From Methylobacter sp. BlB1 (GTDB lineage Bacteria > Pseudomonadota > Gammaproteobacteria > Methylococcales > Methylomonadaceae), in contig NZ_JADMKV010000047.1 of assembly GCF_015476545.1 (NCBI RefSeq), forward strand, positions 1 to 37,528: a stretch of DNA of 37,528 nt. The letters run 5' to 3'. The notes beneath the pieces are model-generated. The model was not told the DNA's origin. It worked only from the letters and a program-made list of their open reading frames with translations, and made no database searches. The translations under genes and the position numbers were made by a program. Positions 1-8,210 of the stretch are shown here, one piece after another (position 1 is the stretch's first letter; the number at the start of each line of letters is the position of its first letter).

Positions 1-181
1 TGAAACCTATACCGTGGAAGGCTATAACAGCTTATTCAGGCATTTTCTTGCTCGGTTGCACCGAAAGTCTAAAGGCTATAGCAAAAGCAAGATCATGCTG
101 AAATATTCCGTCATGCTTCTGATGCTTAAATGGAACGGTGAATTAGATACTATACTTAATTTAACAATGCCCATTTATTAA
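1..181 (+). CDS. IS1-like transposase, C-terminal end (partial at window edge)
   Basis: The reading frame is open from base 2 to a TAA at 179-181, giving 59 codons that begin within the protein. The residues VEGYNSLFRHFLARL, a run of basic residues, then MLKYSVMLLMLKWN resemble the C-terminus of IS1-type DDE transposases as found in cyanobacteria and gammaproteobacteria. Only the tail is present, so whether the element is intact cannot be judged. No terminal inverted repeat could be confirmed after the stop. It lies outside the tRNA-delimited island and marks the left flank as prone to insertion. The family assignment is by memory of the motif only. Confidence 0.6.
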   Translation, partial: ETYTVEGYNSLFRHFLARLHRKSKGYSKSKIMLKYSVMLLMLKWNGELDTILNLTMPIY

Positions 182-202
182 ATCTGCACGCTCCACAGTT
201 AA

Positions 203-1360
203 TCAGGTTGCTGAATTCAACGATTGTGGAATAAATTCCTCATTCGACAAAGCACGAATAACACCGCGGGCTAAGTAGCTATTACTAAAACCAATCGTAT
301 ATTGTCGCGCCCCTTGTTTTATGGGCAGCAACATTTTTTCATCTATCAGTTTCTTTATTTGATACGTCCTTTGGTTGTTTGTCATGCCTGGCATAGTATC
401 TACAAAGTCCGAAGACTTAGCCACGCCTTTATTCGCGGCGATGAACAAAATTTTTTCTTCTGTATCCGTTATTAACTCTCTTTCCTTAGCATAAAGCAGC
501 GCTGGAGCGAGAATTTTATTCTTCAAATAATTAAAATCCGTCAGTCGGTCGACTTTTCGTAATTCATCAAGAATCCCTTGCAATACATAAATACACCATT
601 CCTCCAAGCCTTCGAGAGTCCCGCTATCGGCTCGTGCTAGCTTGGCATAATAACGGTCTCTATCATTGCAAAACACTGCTGTAGGGTTTAGCACCCTACC
701 TCCGGCATTAACTTTGAAGCCATACTTAATCAACAAAGCGTAGCTTAGTAATCTTACCACCCGGCCGTTACCGTTACCAAAAGGATGTATCCAGCCGAAA
801 CGATGATGTGCTAATGCTACCTTAATAAGATCATATTTAGGCTGATCATTTTTATTGATAAAGTCTACTAACTCACGCATATAGTCTGATACTCGAGTAG
901 GATCTGGAGGTAAATGATCAGCTTGAGCAATTTGTACCTGTTTTAATCGGTAAGCGCCCGGGGTATCGTCTCCTTCTCTCACCAGATTTCGTACTGCCAT
1001 GGCATGCAATTCCCTGATAAAGAACTCTGTTACCCCATAGCCAGAGCTCATAAAATCTTCTATATAAGTCATTGCTTCTTCAATGTTCTGCATCTCGCGA
1101 AGTTGGTCAGATACTTGTTGTGCACCCTCTAGTTTGCTCTCTACATAATCTGCCAAAGTAGTGTGATTACCTTCGATTCGAGCTGAACCCAAGCTTTCAA
1201 GCATATGAAAAATATGCTTGAGCTGGAAAAATAAAGCTGGTGGAGTCGATCCACTAAGTTGTAATCGGCGTAAATGCTCTAACTCCATTAAAACATCCAT
1301 CAATGGAGAATCAAATGCAGGATTAAGCAGAGTTAAATCATAATGGTTAAATGTAGGCAT
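203..1360 (-). CDS. Fic-family protein AMP-transferase (class II-like, winged-helix C-terminus)
   Basis: This is a 385-residue Fic/DOC protein. Fic enzymes usually transfer AMP from ATP to a hydroxyl group of a target protein. The Fic motif is [12 protein letters not shown] at about residues 192-203. Family consensus has Asp or Glu where this protein has Asn196, the residue that normally coordinates Mg2+. An N-terminal inhibitory helix motif (S/T)xxxE(G/N) is visible as SARIEG at residues 59-64, so this would be a class II, self-inhibited Fic protein that needs no separate antitoxin. The C-terminal 100 residues look like a winged-helix DNA-binding domain ([19 protein letters not shown]). The first ATG at 1360 fits the family N-terminus. 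It stands alone, with a 22-bp tandem repeat 100-160 bp upstream that may be its operator. Targets cannot be predicted. Confidence 0.88.
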   Translation of the reverse strand: MPTFNHYDLTLLNPAFDSPLMDVLMELEHLRRLQLSGSTPPALFFQLKHIFHMLESLGSARIEGNHTTLADYVESKLEGAQQVSDQLREMQNIEEAMTYIEDFMSSGYGVTEFFIRELHAMAVRNLVREGDDTPGAYRLKQVQIAQADHLPPDPTRVSDYMRELVDFINKNDQPKYDLIKVALAHHRFGWIHPFGNGNGRVVRLLSYALLIKYGFKVNAGGRVLNPTAVFCNDRDRYYAKLARADSGTLEGLEEWCIYVLQGILDELRKVDRLTDFNYLKNKILAPALLYAKERELITDTEEKILFIAANKGVAKSSDFVDTMPGMTNNQRTYQIKKLIDEKMLLPIKQGARQYTIGFSNSYLARGVIRALSNEEFIPQSLNSAT

Positions 1361-1454
1361 AATTTTAAATTTCTTGAACCCTAAGTTCTAATATCTTTAA
1401 ATTATCGCCAAAATTTAAATAAAAACAATAAAATAAAAATTGTCCCTGTAAATT

Positions 1455-1515
1455 TATCTTGAATTGTTAAAGAGGCTATCTTGAATTATTAAAGAAACTA
1501 TCTTGAATTGGTACC
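1455..1515. repeat. 22-bp tandem direct repeat, about 2.7 copies, upstream of fic
   Basis: Copies begin at 1455, 1477 and 1499, with a period of exactly 22 bp. Each starts TATCTTGAATT, followed by (G/A)TTAAAGA and two variable bases; the third copy is cut short after TATCTTGAATTGGTA. The array sits 95-155 bp upstream of the fic start, where a promoter and operator would be expected for that minus-strand gene. Binding by the Fic winged-helix domain or another regulator is inference. Confidence 0.75.
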
Positions 1516-1545
1516 GTTATCTTTATAGATAGTTGCTATTCTCGG

Positions 1546-1701
1546 CTATCATCCCTTTCTCGTAGTTAGCGCAGACAATCTTCAATTCAGGCTTTCCTCA
1601 TGCTGTCGCGCCGCAACCTCCACAGATAAATTTGGTCTTGTTCTTGGCCTTGCTCTTGCCGGCGTTGGCTTCGCCCCACAATTCGACGTAGGGCACAACG
1701 A
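1546..1701 (-). pseudogene. Decayed zinc-ribbon C-terminus (SprT-like?)
   Basis: Read on the minus strand, one frame gives a lysine-rich linker (KSKAKNKTKF), a CGGC zinc knuckle, then an in-frame TGA at 1598-1600 where Trp is expected, then GKPELKIVCANYEKGM. In the second knuckle one Cys is replaced by Tyr. The pattern C-x2-C, AxxWGKP, then C-x2-C resembles the zinc-ribbon tail of SprT-like metalloprotease-related proteins. The stop codon, the lost Cys and the missing upstream protein make it a relic. The family name is tentative. Confidence 0.45.
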
Positions 1702-1765
1702 AGGGTTCTGCCGCAAAGTTTAGCTCAAGGCGAAGAATGCCTGCCCTGGAGGCAGAACTATTCTG

Positions 1766-2262
1766 CTAACGCCATAAGCTACTGATAGGATCCAGCGGCA
1801 CGTAAGTCCCGCCCACCTTGAGCACGGCGAGCAGGCTGATCACCAGCTCGAAGCTGCGCTCAAGCCTGATCGCCCTGTCGTCGGGCTTCACGCCTAGACT
1901 GCGCAGGTAGTGCGCCAGGCGGTTGGCTCGGACGTTCAGTTCGGCGTAGACCAGCCCCTGATCCTCGAACACCAGCGCCAGCGCATCGGGCGTATTGCCC
2001 ACTTGCACCTCGAACAGTTCGTGGATGCAGCAATCCTGGGGATAGTAGGCCTGGGTGGCGTTCCAGTCGTACAGTACGCGTTACCGCTCAGCGTCAGGCA
2101 ATACGCCGATCTGGTGCATGGCAGTGTCCGAGGCGGTGAGCAGGTTTTCCAGCGCTGTGTGCATCAAGGCGCACAGCCGTTCCGGCGCCACCCCGGCGAC
2201 AGGGTTTGCGCCGTCAGCGAAAACCCTGTCGCCCAGATCATCCACGGTTAACACTGTCGGTT
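1766..2262 (-). pseudogene. Fragment of a non-ribosomal peptide synthetase (end of condensation domain to start of adenylation domain)
   Basis: The minus-strand translation starts near 2262 with a condensation-domain tail (ALMHTALENLLTASD), continues through the inter-domain linker (VLPDAER, then WNATQAYYPQDCCIHELFE), and runs into an adenylation-domain N-terminus (TPDALALVFEDQGLVYAELN, then NRLAHYLRSLGV and GGTYVPLDP). An in-frame TAA at 2081-2083 interrupts the linker. Similarity stops abruptly after YVPLDP at about 1788, with a stop soon after. It is a stranded piece of a much larger NRPS gene, with clearly higher GC than its surroundings, and cannot be functional. Confidence 0.8.
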
Positions 2263-2444
2263 AGTTGCTGCGCTCTTCGCCCGATAAGCCGCATCCAGTG
2301 CAGACAATTAAACATTGTTTATAGCACGAATTAGTGGGTGCCGAAAGCCGCCTATCACTTGCAAAAGTCCCCCCCATAAGTGACCCCACAAATGACGTTT
2401 AAAGCTTTTTGAATCTTTAACTATTTGTAAGTTATTAATTCAAT

Positions 2445-2489
2445 TGGTCGGGGCGAGAGGATTTGAACCTCCTACCCCTTGCACCCCAT
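2445..2489 (-). other. attachment-site remnant: 3' half of tRNA-Pro(GGG)
   Basis: On the minus strand this segment reads ATGGGGTGCAAGGGGT, then AGGAGGTTCAAATCCTCTCG, then CCCCGACCA. That is the anticodon loop with GGG, the variable loop, the T arm (GGAGG-TTCAAAT-CCTCT), the acceptor 3' strand and an encoded CCA. It matches the layout of enterobacterial proL. The 5' half (acceptor 5' strand, D arm, 5' anticodon stem) is absent, so this is not a gene. It is the duplicated 3' tRNA core left at the end of an integrated element. The integrase gene starts 176 bp to the right. Confidence 0.85.
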
Positions 2490-2617
2490 TTAGGTGATTA
2501 ACTGTCCGAAACCGTCCAATCGCATCCAAATAATTTCTATTATCAAATAAATATCAGTAACTTATAGATTTGTATCGACTAAAGATGTACAATAAGATCC
2601 GATAAAATCTATTAATC

Positions 2618-2641
2618 TGTTATCACGAATGTTATCACGAA
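2618..2641. repeat. perfect 12-bp tandem repeat just upstream of the integrase
   Basis: TGTTATCACGAA occurs twice back to back, at 2618-2629 and 2630-2641, ending 24 bp before the integrase ATG and lying between the att remnant and the gene. Position and spacing suit arm-type binding sites for the integrase or an excisionase, or an operator that limits integrase expression. The function is inferred. Confidence 0.7.
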
Positions 2642-2665
2642 AACTCCAGTGTGTTCGGAACCCGT

Positions 2666-4012
2666 ATGGCGATCAACAAAATTTCAGCAGCAAAATTCAA
2701 GAATCTTCAACCTGCCGATAAGGATCAACTGATCTCAGATGGAGACAGCTTATTTATTAGCGTCCGATCAATAAAAAACGGCGGAGCCAAATCCTTTCGC
2801 ATGGCCTACCGAATCAATGGCAAGCAGCGTTGGATTACCCTAAAAGCCGACTCCCTAGCAGCCGCAAGATTGGAACGGGACACCTATAAAAATTGGCTTT
2901 TGCAAGGTAAAGAACCCGATATAGAACGAAATCTTGAAATCGAGCGACAACGTGCGAGACAACTGGCTGAACAAGAAGCGCTAGCTAAGCTCAATACCCG
3001 ATTAACCGTCAACGATTTATTTATTCGCTGGCATGACATTGCGCTGGCAAACTATAAAGAGCGAAATGAGATCGTCAGGATGTTCAATAAAGATGTCCTA
3101 CCCATTCTGGGCGGGCTCTTTGTTGAAGACGTTCGGAAAAGTCATATTACCGCCGTTACGGATGCATTGCTACTCCGAGGGGTAAATCGCATGGCTAAAC
3201 GTATTCTGGGACTCATGCGCCAGATGTTCAGGTTTGCAGTAGATAGAGACATTTTGGAAACTGATCCTACAGCAAAAATTCAAAAATCGAAAATTGGAGG
3301 GAAAGATGTTGAGCGAGATCGAGTGTTAAGTGAAGACGAAATCAGAGCATTAGCCGAAAAGATGCCAGATGCCGGCTTCATGAAATCAACGGAATGTGCT
3401 ATTTGGATTGCCTTAAGCACTTTATGTCGAGTTGGAGAATTGTCAAAAGCTCGCTATAACGATATAAATTTCGAACAACGAATTTGGAATATTCCTGAAT
3501 ACAACAGCAAAAACGGCAAGGCGCACTTTATCTATCTATCAGATTTCGCGTTAGCTCAATTCAAACTATTACGGTCTCTGAGGACACAAGATGTTTGGCT
3601 ATTTCCAAACCATGACGGAATCAGCCATGTGAGCGAAAAATCCATTAGCAAACAATTGGGAAGCCGTCAAAGTGTAACCATTTTAACAAATCGATCAAAA
3701 AATAACCAAGCATTGGTCATGCCCGGTGGCAAATGGACTATGCACGATTTGAGACGAACCGGTGCGACGCTTATGAGCGCAATGGGCATAAGCCCGGATG
3801 TTATCGAGAAGTGTTTAAACCATACGGAAGAAAACAGAATGAAGAGAATTTATCAACGCTATGATATGAAAGCTGAGCAAAGGAATGCTTGGCAATTATT
3901 AGGTGATAAACTTAACGAATTAACACTACAAAAACAAACGATTGAAGATGATTCATTATCATCCTTTTTTTCAAAGATTGATATGTCAACACTAATCAGG
4001 GCACATCGTTAA
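2666..4012 (+). CDS. int: P4-type tyrosine site-specific integrase
   Basis: This is a tyrosine recombinase that would insert and excise the island at the tRNA-Pro gene. From the ATG at 2666 it has 448 residues. It carries an N-terminal arm-binding region (about 1-90), a SAM-like core-binding domain (about 110-210), and a catalytic domain with the full set of residues: Arg255 (TLCRVGEL), the beta-hairpin Lys region (NSKNGKAHFIYLS), HDLRR with His360 and Arg363, His386 (LNHTEE), and the nucleophile Tyr396 (IYQRYD). A GTG start 15 bp upstream is possible, but the ATG gives the usual MxxxKI-type N-terminus. The reading frame is intact, so the enzyme may be active. It is preceded by the tRNA remnant and a 12-bp tandem repeat. 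Confidence 0.95.
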   Translation: MAINKISAAKFKNLQPADKDQLISDGDSLFISVRSIKNGGAKSFRMAYRINGKQRWITLKADSLAAARLERDTYKNWLLQGKEPDIERNLEIERQRARQLAEQEALAKLNTRLTVNDLFIRWHDIALANYKERNEIVRMFNKDVLPILGGLFVEDVRKSHITAVTDALLLRGVNRMAKRILGLMRQMFRFAVDRDILETDPTAKIQKSKIGGKDVERDRVLSEDEIRALAEKMPDAGFMKSTECAIWIALSTLCRVGELSKARYNDINFEQRIWNIPEYNSKNGKAHFIYLSDFALAQFKLLRSLRTQDVWLFPNHDGISHVSEKSISKQLGSRQSVTILTNRSKNNQALVMPGGKWTMHDLRRTGATLMSAMGISPDVIEKCLNHTEENRMKRIYQRYDMKAEQRNAWQLLGDKLNELTLQKQTIEDDSLSSFFSKIDMSTLIRAHR

Positions 4013-4074
4013 TCGGCTCGATACCGCAATTTGTAATAAGTTGGTGACAGATAACCCTTGGGAATAGAACCGCA

Positions 4075-4540
4075 CTCGGCTGTAAACACTTCGAACTCTT
4101 CAAAGGCAATTTATTTAGCCTATTCTCGAGTTCGAGAGGTCTGCAAGTGAATCAATTCGATTTTCAAGAGATGAAAGAAGCTTTCTGCCATCAAATTATC
4201 CTGGCCATTGCCTTTACGGCTCATGCCCTGACGGATGCCATGCTATTTTAAACGCGTCCGGGAGCTTTCAGGAACCTGCGGGCTGCCGCGGCTGGTATGT
4301 CGCGATGAGCCTTTATCCAGCTTACGTTTCCAAAGAGCCATCAGTAAGGCACCGTTGACTAGCTGGGCATGCATATTATCGACCCTCGACCACACGCCCA
4401 CTTGCCGAGTGTATAAATCAATGACCACCGCCAGTTATCGTTCAGACGGCTAAAGAACTTCGGGGCCGCGTTAGCGACCCCCGTATTGCCACTTTGCGCG
4501 GCTCATAAACTAAAGCCCCTGGCTTTGCCGAAGGGTATTT
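4075..4540 (-). pseudogene. IS3-family transposase remnant (rve integrase core)
   Basis: Minus-strand pieces in more than one frame match the DDE integrase core of IS3-family OrfB: VIDLYTRQVGVWS, then MHAQLVNGALLMALWKRK, then MSRKGNGQDNLMAESFF at 4174-4224, then LLKIELIHLQTSRTRE followed by stops. Frameshifts and stop codons break the frame, the N-terminal portion is missing, and the sequence fades out just before the VirD4-like gene. It is an old insertion between the integrase and the next gene. Confidence 0.8.
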
Positions 4541-4550
4541 ACGATTGCGA

Positions 4551-6251
4551 TTAGAAAAACGGGATATGGCTTCGTTCGACTAGCTCTTCAAATTTATAGT
4601 AGCTAGGCAAGAAACAAATAATAGGTCTTAAACCTTTTGCAAATATAATTTGAAGATTTTTTGGCAACTGCATAACTTGTCCAGCTGTCAATAGCGGGAT
4701 GGAATGCATTGCTGATGAAATTGTTTCCGAATTTGTTTGGCTGCAAATATTACCCCAGTTCCAATTTTGCGGACCTTGTGATCTGGAATTCGAAGTGTTG
4801 TAAGAAACTACGTACACCTCACCAAGATGTTTACTGACAAACTCTGCCGTATCCAGATCGTTTACCCCAAAAAAACATTTAAACTCGGAGTTTGCGAGAA
4901 TGGTTTGAGCCGCATCGCCATAAACCGAAAAAAGTTGGCCTATGTTTTGACAAAAAGTAAGGAATCGAACCCCATATCCAGCTGCATAGGCGTAGTAGTC
5001 TTCGATGATGTCCATACGACCCAACTGTGGGAATTCATCCAACAAAAAAAGCACGGGTGGAACATCTTCGCAGTTTGCGCTCTTATACGACTCACGTAAC
5101 TGATATAAGGCCATCCCTACCATAACGCGAAGCAGCGCTCGCCCCATGGCAAGTTTTTCTGGGGGAATGACCAAATAAAAACTGACATTTCCTTCCCTTA
5201 AAGCCGCGAAGTCAAATCTATTCGCCCCCGACTCGGAATCTTCTAAAACCTCTAACGGAAGATAGGTCGCGTTTTGAATTGCTGTCATTGACCAAATCCG
5301 AGTATGGTACTCAACTGTAACCCTGACCGAATCAAAATATTTAGGGTTGTCTTCCGCACTACCTATAAGTCCGTCTGCAAAAAGCTTTACCAACCGCCTA
5401 TTTGACGCACTCATTTCTGCCAAAAGCCTCTCCATATCCATTCCCCCTAAAGAGAATAAACGCCGGACCTCCCCCATACTCCGTTCATGAACTTCATATT
5501 TTTCGCCATCCGGATTTAAGTTAGCGGTGTGAACGTGGTAAATAAATGCAATAAGCGCATTTTCGGCAGAAGCATCCCAAATTGGTTCGCGTGCATTGCT
5601 ATTTGGCACGATCAATAACCTGACCAACTCTAGTATGAAATTTTCTTCAGCAATTAAGTCTTGTAACGAAGGATCGACCAATGCTCCTTTTGGAATAAAT
5701 GTAAAGAGATTAATTTTATATGTATCGACATCGAAGGGCGCAAAACGAATGACTTTTTGCTTAAGGTTTTTTGCCCGGTAACCGGCTGAACGATCATAAA
5801 TTTCCCCTTTAATATCAAGAATAAAAAGTGATCCAGGATAATCCAAGGCGTTATACATGACATGCGAGCTGCTTTTCCCTGACCGGGTAGACGCACTAAC
5901 GAAAATATGACCATTACCATCCAGTAAAGAACCTTGAGCATCACCATAACTCAAAGGGGTTCTTGCGTGGATGTTTTTCGGTTCATAGGGATTAAATTGC
6001 AAGATACCGATAACTGGACATGCTTTTCTTTTTTGCCCCGAGTCAAGAAGCCCGCTCCGTTGCAATTCATTTCCCGTCAAAAAATATCCATTTTTTAAAA
6101 TATCAGAATTTATAGACGTACTATCGAACAGCGTATTTGCGCATAGTTCACTACCTAATGAATTACGATAAAAATAATCGCTATTCAGTTTAGCCAAATC
6201 GTACTTTTTCCGTTCATGACACAGTTCAACGTAATGAAGCTCGACATTCAT
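4551..6251 (-). CDS. orphan VirD4/TraG-like type IV coupling-protein ATPase
   Basis: This is a 566-residue P-loop ATPase of the VirD4/TraG family, whose members bring DNA or protein substrates to a type IV secretion channel. Walker A is ASTRSGKS at residues 120-127. The usual first Gly is Ala, which the P-loop consensus tolerates. The family signature LFILDIKGEIYD follows at about 142-153. Walker B is VLFLLDEFPQLG, with Asp-Glu at 405-406, and a typical C-terminal lobe continues with GVRFLTFCQNIGQL. The N-terminal 110 residues are polar and contain no clear transmembrane helices, although classical members have two. No relaxase, VirB genes or mating-pair genes lie nearby. A GAAGG ribosome-binding site is about 10 nt upstream. 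A role in conjugation is doubtful; mobilisation of the island by another element's channel, or a soluble DNA-pumping role, are alternatives. Confidence 0.85.
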   Translation of the reverse strand: MNVELHYVELCHERKKYDLAKLNSDYFYRNSLGSELCANTLFDSTSINSDILKNGYFLTGNELQRSGLLDSGQKRKACPVIGILQFNPYEPKNIHARTPLSYGDAQGSLLDGNGHIFVSASTRSGKSSSHVMYNALDYPGSLFILDIKGEIYDRSAGYRAKNLKQKVIRFAPFDVDTYKINLFTFIPKGALVDPSLQDLIAEENFILELVRLLIVPNSNAREPIWDASAENALIAFIYHVHTANLNPDGEKYEVHERSMGEVRRLFSLGGMDMERLLAEMSASNRRLVKLFADGLIGSAEDNPKYFDSVRVTVEYHTRIWSMTAIQNATYLPLEVLEDSESGANRFDFAALREGNVSFYLVIPPEKLAMGRALLRVMVGMALYQLRESYKSANCEDVPPVLFLLDEFPQLGRMDIIEDYYAYAAGYGVRFLTFCQNIGQLFSVYGDAAQTILANSEFKCFFGVNDLDTAEFVSKHLGEVYVVSYNTSNSRSQGPQNWNWGNICSQTNSETISSAMHSIPLLTAGQVMQLPKNLQIIFAKGLRPIICFLPSYYKFEELVERSHIPFF

Positions 6252-6395
6252 TTTTTCTTTACCTTCAAAAATTTTAAGTTAATAAATATGAGCTTCGACT
6301 GCACTGAAAACATGTAATAAACAAGGGAAAATTCAAAAAATAATTAAAAATCCACTTCAGATAAAAAATAGTGAAGCTCTTAACAGAGTTACTAC

Positions 6396-6437
6396 TAAAA
6401 AAGGTTTATCCCTCTTATCAATCACTATAAGAGGGAT
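6396..6437 (-). terminator. rho-independent terminator downstream of the AlpA-like gene
   Basis: A perfect 11-bp inverted repeat (6408-6418 with 6427-6437, 8-nt loop) starts 10 bp after the AlpA-like stop codon. On the minus strand the stem is followed within five bases by a run of six T. It separates the AlpA-like gene from the VirD4-like gene, so the two are probably separate transcripts. Confidence 0.8.
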
Positions 6438-6446
6438 TTACTGTTA

Positions 6447-6665
6447 TTATCTTTTATCCGCCTGCTTCTTTTGCCATTCGATGATTTCATGCAAAATCCA
6501 AACAACAGAAGAACGCTTGAGATCAGGAAATAATTTAATCGGCTTTGGAAAAGTAGAATCGAAATACCTTGAATTTGGATTTAATCTTGCGTAAAGCGTA
6601 CTTCGAGATATTCCCAGCCTTTTAAGGACCTTGGGTAATCTTAAAAATTGAATTTCAGCATCCAT
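6447..6665 (-). CDS. AlpA-type helix-turn-helix regulator
   Basis: This 72-residue protein has the layout of AlpA/prophage CP4-57 regulators: FLRLPKVLKRLGISRSTLYARL forms a MerR/AlpA-like helix-turn-helix, then FPKPIKL, then VVWILHEIIEWQKKQ. AlpA proteins typically activate excision or integrase genes of P4/CP4-57-like elements, so it likely controls the mobility of this island. The frame is open upstream to an ATG at 6815, but the start at 6665 is preferred: a GGAG ribosome-binding site lies 5 nt before it, the protein then has the family's normal length, and the extra 50 residues show no family similarity. The gene ends at a strong terminator. Confidence 0.85.
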   Translation of the reverse strand: MDAEIQFLRLPKVLKRLGISRSTLYARLNPNSRYFDSTFPKPIKLFPDLKRSSVVWILHEIIEWQKKQADKR

Positions 6666-7166
6666 TGGCGCTCCAAAAAGCCGCCTGTGGGCTAATTCAA
6701 TATCATTAGACGTAGTTAGACCGCAGGCATGTTGAGATAAAGGTTCAAAAATAGCGCCTATTATTGGCGAATTATAAAATCCACTAAAGAGTGGTTTGAG
6801 TGATCTACTCGGCATCCTACCGAGATTCAGCCCTATCTCAACTGCCGCAAGGAAGGATGGCTAAAGCCATTTTGCGACGGTAAACAACTGGCCGAGCATC
6901 TTGCTCAAAGCCATTGCTTTTGTATAAATTAACCCATTCCAATTGCTGAAGCGGGAGCACTGGTAGAAAAACTGTACCAGCTGTATCAATTAACAAATAT
7001 TAGTATTTAATAAAATCAAGAAATACTTGACCCCTTAATTACAGGAACAAATCTAACCACAATACATCCGCTCTGTCAATAAAAACTCTATATGAACAAA
7101 CTGAGCAATTTTGCTCTTTGCCTCTACTATCAATTTACATTTTGTCCTGTTATTAAACTTTTTCGA
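6666..7166. other. gene-poor stretch between the AlpA-like gene and the IS630 remnant
   Basis: No supported gene was found. The minus-strand frame extending the AlpA-like gene to 6815 is judged non-coding. On the plus strand around 6825-6940 a short open stretch (EIQPYLNCRKEGWLKPFC) ends in a stop; it might be another transposase relic but was not recognised. The remainder is AT-rich and must contain the promoter of the AlpA-like gene. Confidence 0.5.
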
Positions 7167-7396
7167 TCACATATATTTCCTTTCCCTGATGGCCGCCTCA
7201 TAAGGTTCCAGCAGAGCCCGTCTGTAACCACCAATTGACTTGCCTTGAATACCGCTCGTGTTTTTCCAGAGTTGATGCACTCTAGAGACAAAGGAGGGGC
7301 TGACTTGATAGAGCGCGCTGACTTCGCGCGTCGTTTGCCGCTGTCAACAGCCTTTGCGACACGTAGGCGCAAGTCTTCTGAATTAGGTTTGGGCAT
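7167..7396 (-). pseudogene. IS630-family transposase N-terminus, frameshifted and truncated
   Basis: The ATG at 7396 begins MPKPNSEDLRLRVAKAVDSG, the usual N-terminus of IS630-family transposases. After KRR, at about 7330, the homologous sequence continues in another frame: REVSALYQVSPSFVSRVHQL, then WKNTSGIQGKSIGGYRRALL and EPYEAAIRE, a helix-turn-helix followed by the linker. The second frame meets a stop at 7167-7169. The whole catalytic DDE domain is missing. IS630 elements can use frameshifting, but the loss of the catalytic half makes this a dead relic. Confidence 0.85.
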
Positions 7397-7689
7397 CTTC
7401 AGTCATTTTCACTCAATGAAGCCCCATTTTAGCAATACAGCTTGATCCTAAGTAACAGATAAATGCTCTAATTCCACGTCTGATCGTTTCGCAATCGTAT
7501 GTGGATATTTTTTGTCTCCTTCTCTGTACTCACCGCTTCCCTTCATCGATCCCATGCCTGATGATGTTGGTGACTTACGCGTATTTTTCAATTCAGGAGT
7601 TCGTTTTATGACTATGTAATGTCCTATTTGCTTTTCCCATCAAGTCGTCAGTTTGGATCGTGGTACAAAAATGGATAGGGTGATCGGTA
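7397..7689. other. intergenic stretch between two transposase remnants
   Basis: No gene, RNA or clear repeat could be supported here. It probably holds the degraded ends of the flanking IS630 and IS3 elements. Confidence 0.4.
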
Positions 7690-8208
7690 TGATCGATGGT
7701 GCGGCTAGCGATGTGCCGGGCACAGCATCAGGAACAGCGACCGATGCTCGAATTATGCCGTTCGAAGGATGGTGGCAGGGAGACCTCACTGATAGCGGGC
7801 CTCAAGGCGTGGGAAGAGGAAAATCTTCGGCTCAGAAAGGGTGGCAGAAGATCAACCAAAAGCCAAGATCATCAAGGAAGCCTGAGAAAATAGGCGTAAC
7901 GCCATCTCGCTTCGGCGAGATGGCGCAGAGAATGATTCAGGCAAAGCGACACAATCTTCGCGTCGTGCGTGCGACATGGAGCATTATCCAGACAGGCTAC
8001 CGCTATGCGCGCCAACGCTTCGTTGAGAGCAGAGATTGCCGATGGATTGATGAATCTGGCCAACCATCAGAAGCACTGGGGGATGAGCAATTGTTACTGG
8101 TATTTATGGAACGTCAAAGGCTCTCGCTGGAGTTATAAACAGGTTTACCGCATCTACCGAGAAATGGAGCTCAACTTACTAAGGATCAAGCCTAAATCGA
8201 CTATTTAA
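7690..8208 (+). pseudogene. IS3-family transposase remnant (OrfA end plus OrfB start)
   Basis: Two overlapping plus-strand frames carry IS3-family pieces. An OrfA-like tail reads ELCRSKDGGRE, then GLKAWEEENLRLRK (the leucine-zipper region). OrfB-like sequence follows: VTPSRFGEMAQRMIQAKRHN, then TGYRYARQR, then LRAEIADGLMNLANHQKHWG and VYRIYREMELNLLRIKP. The frame changes between the parts, and the integrase core is missing after LRIKPKSTI and a TAA at 8206-8208. It ends two bases before the convergent DruE stop codon. Confidence 0.75.
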
Positions 8209-8210
8209 TT

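Noticed and set aside
1910-2264. Plus-strand open frames opposite the NRPS fragment
   Set aside because: The minus strand has unmistakable NRPS motifs, and the plus-strand frames are GC-rich shadows without any domain.
6666-6815. N-terminal extension of the AlpA-like gene from an ATG at 6815
   Set aside because: The internal ATG at 6665 has a GGAG site 5 nt upstream and gives the normal AlpA length; the extra 50 residues show no family similarity.
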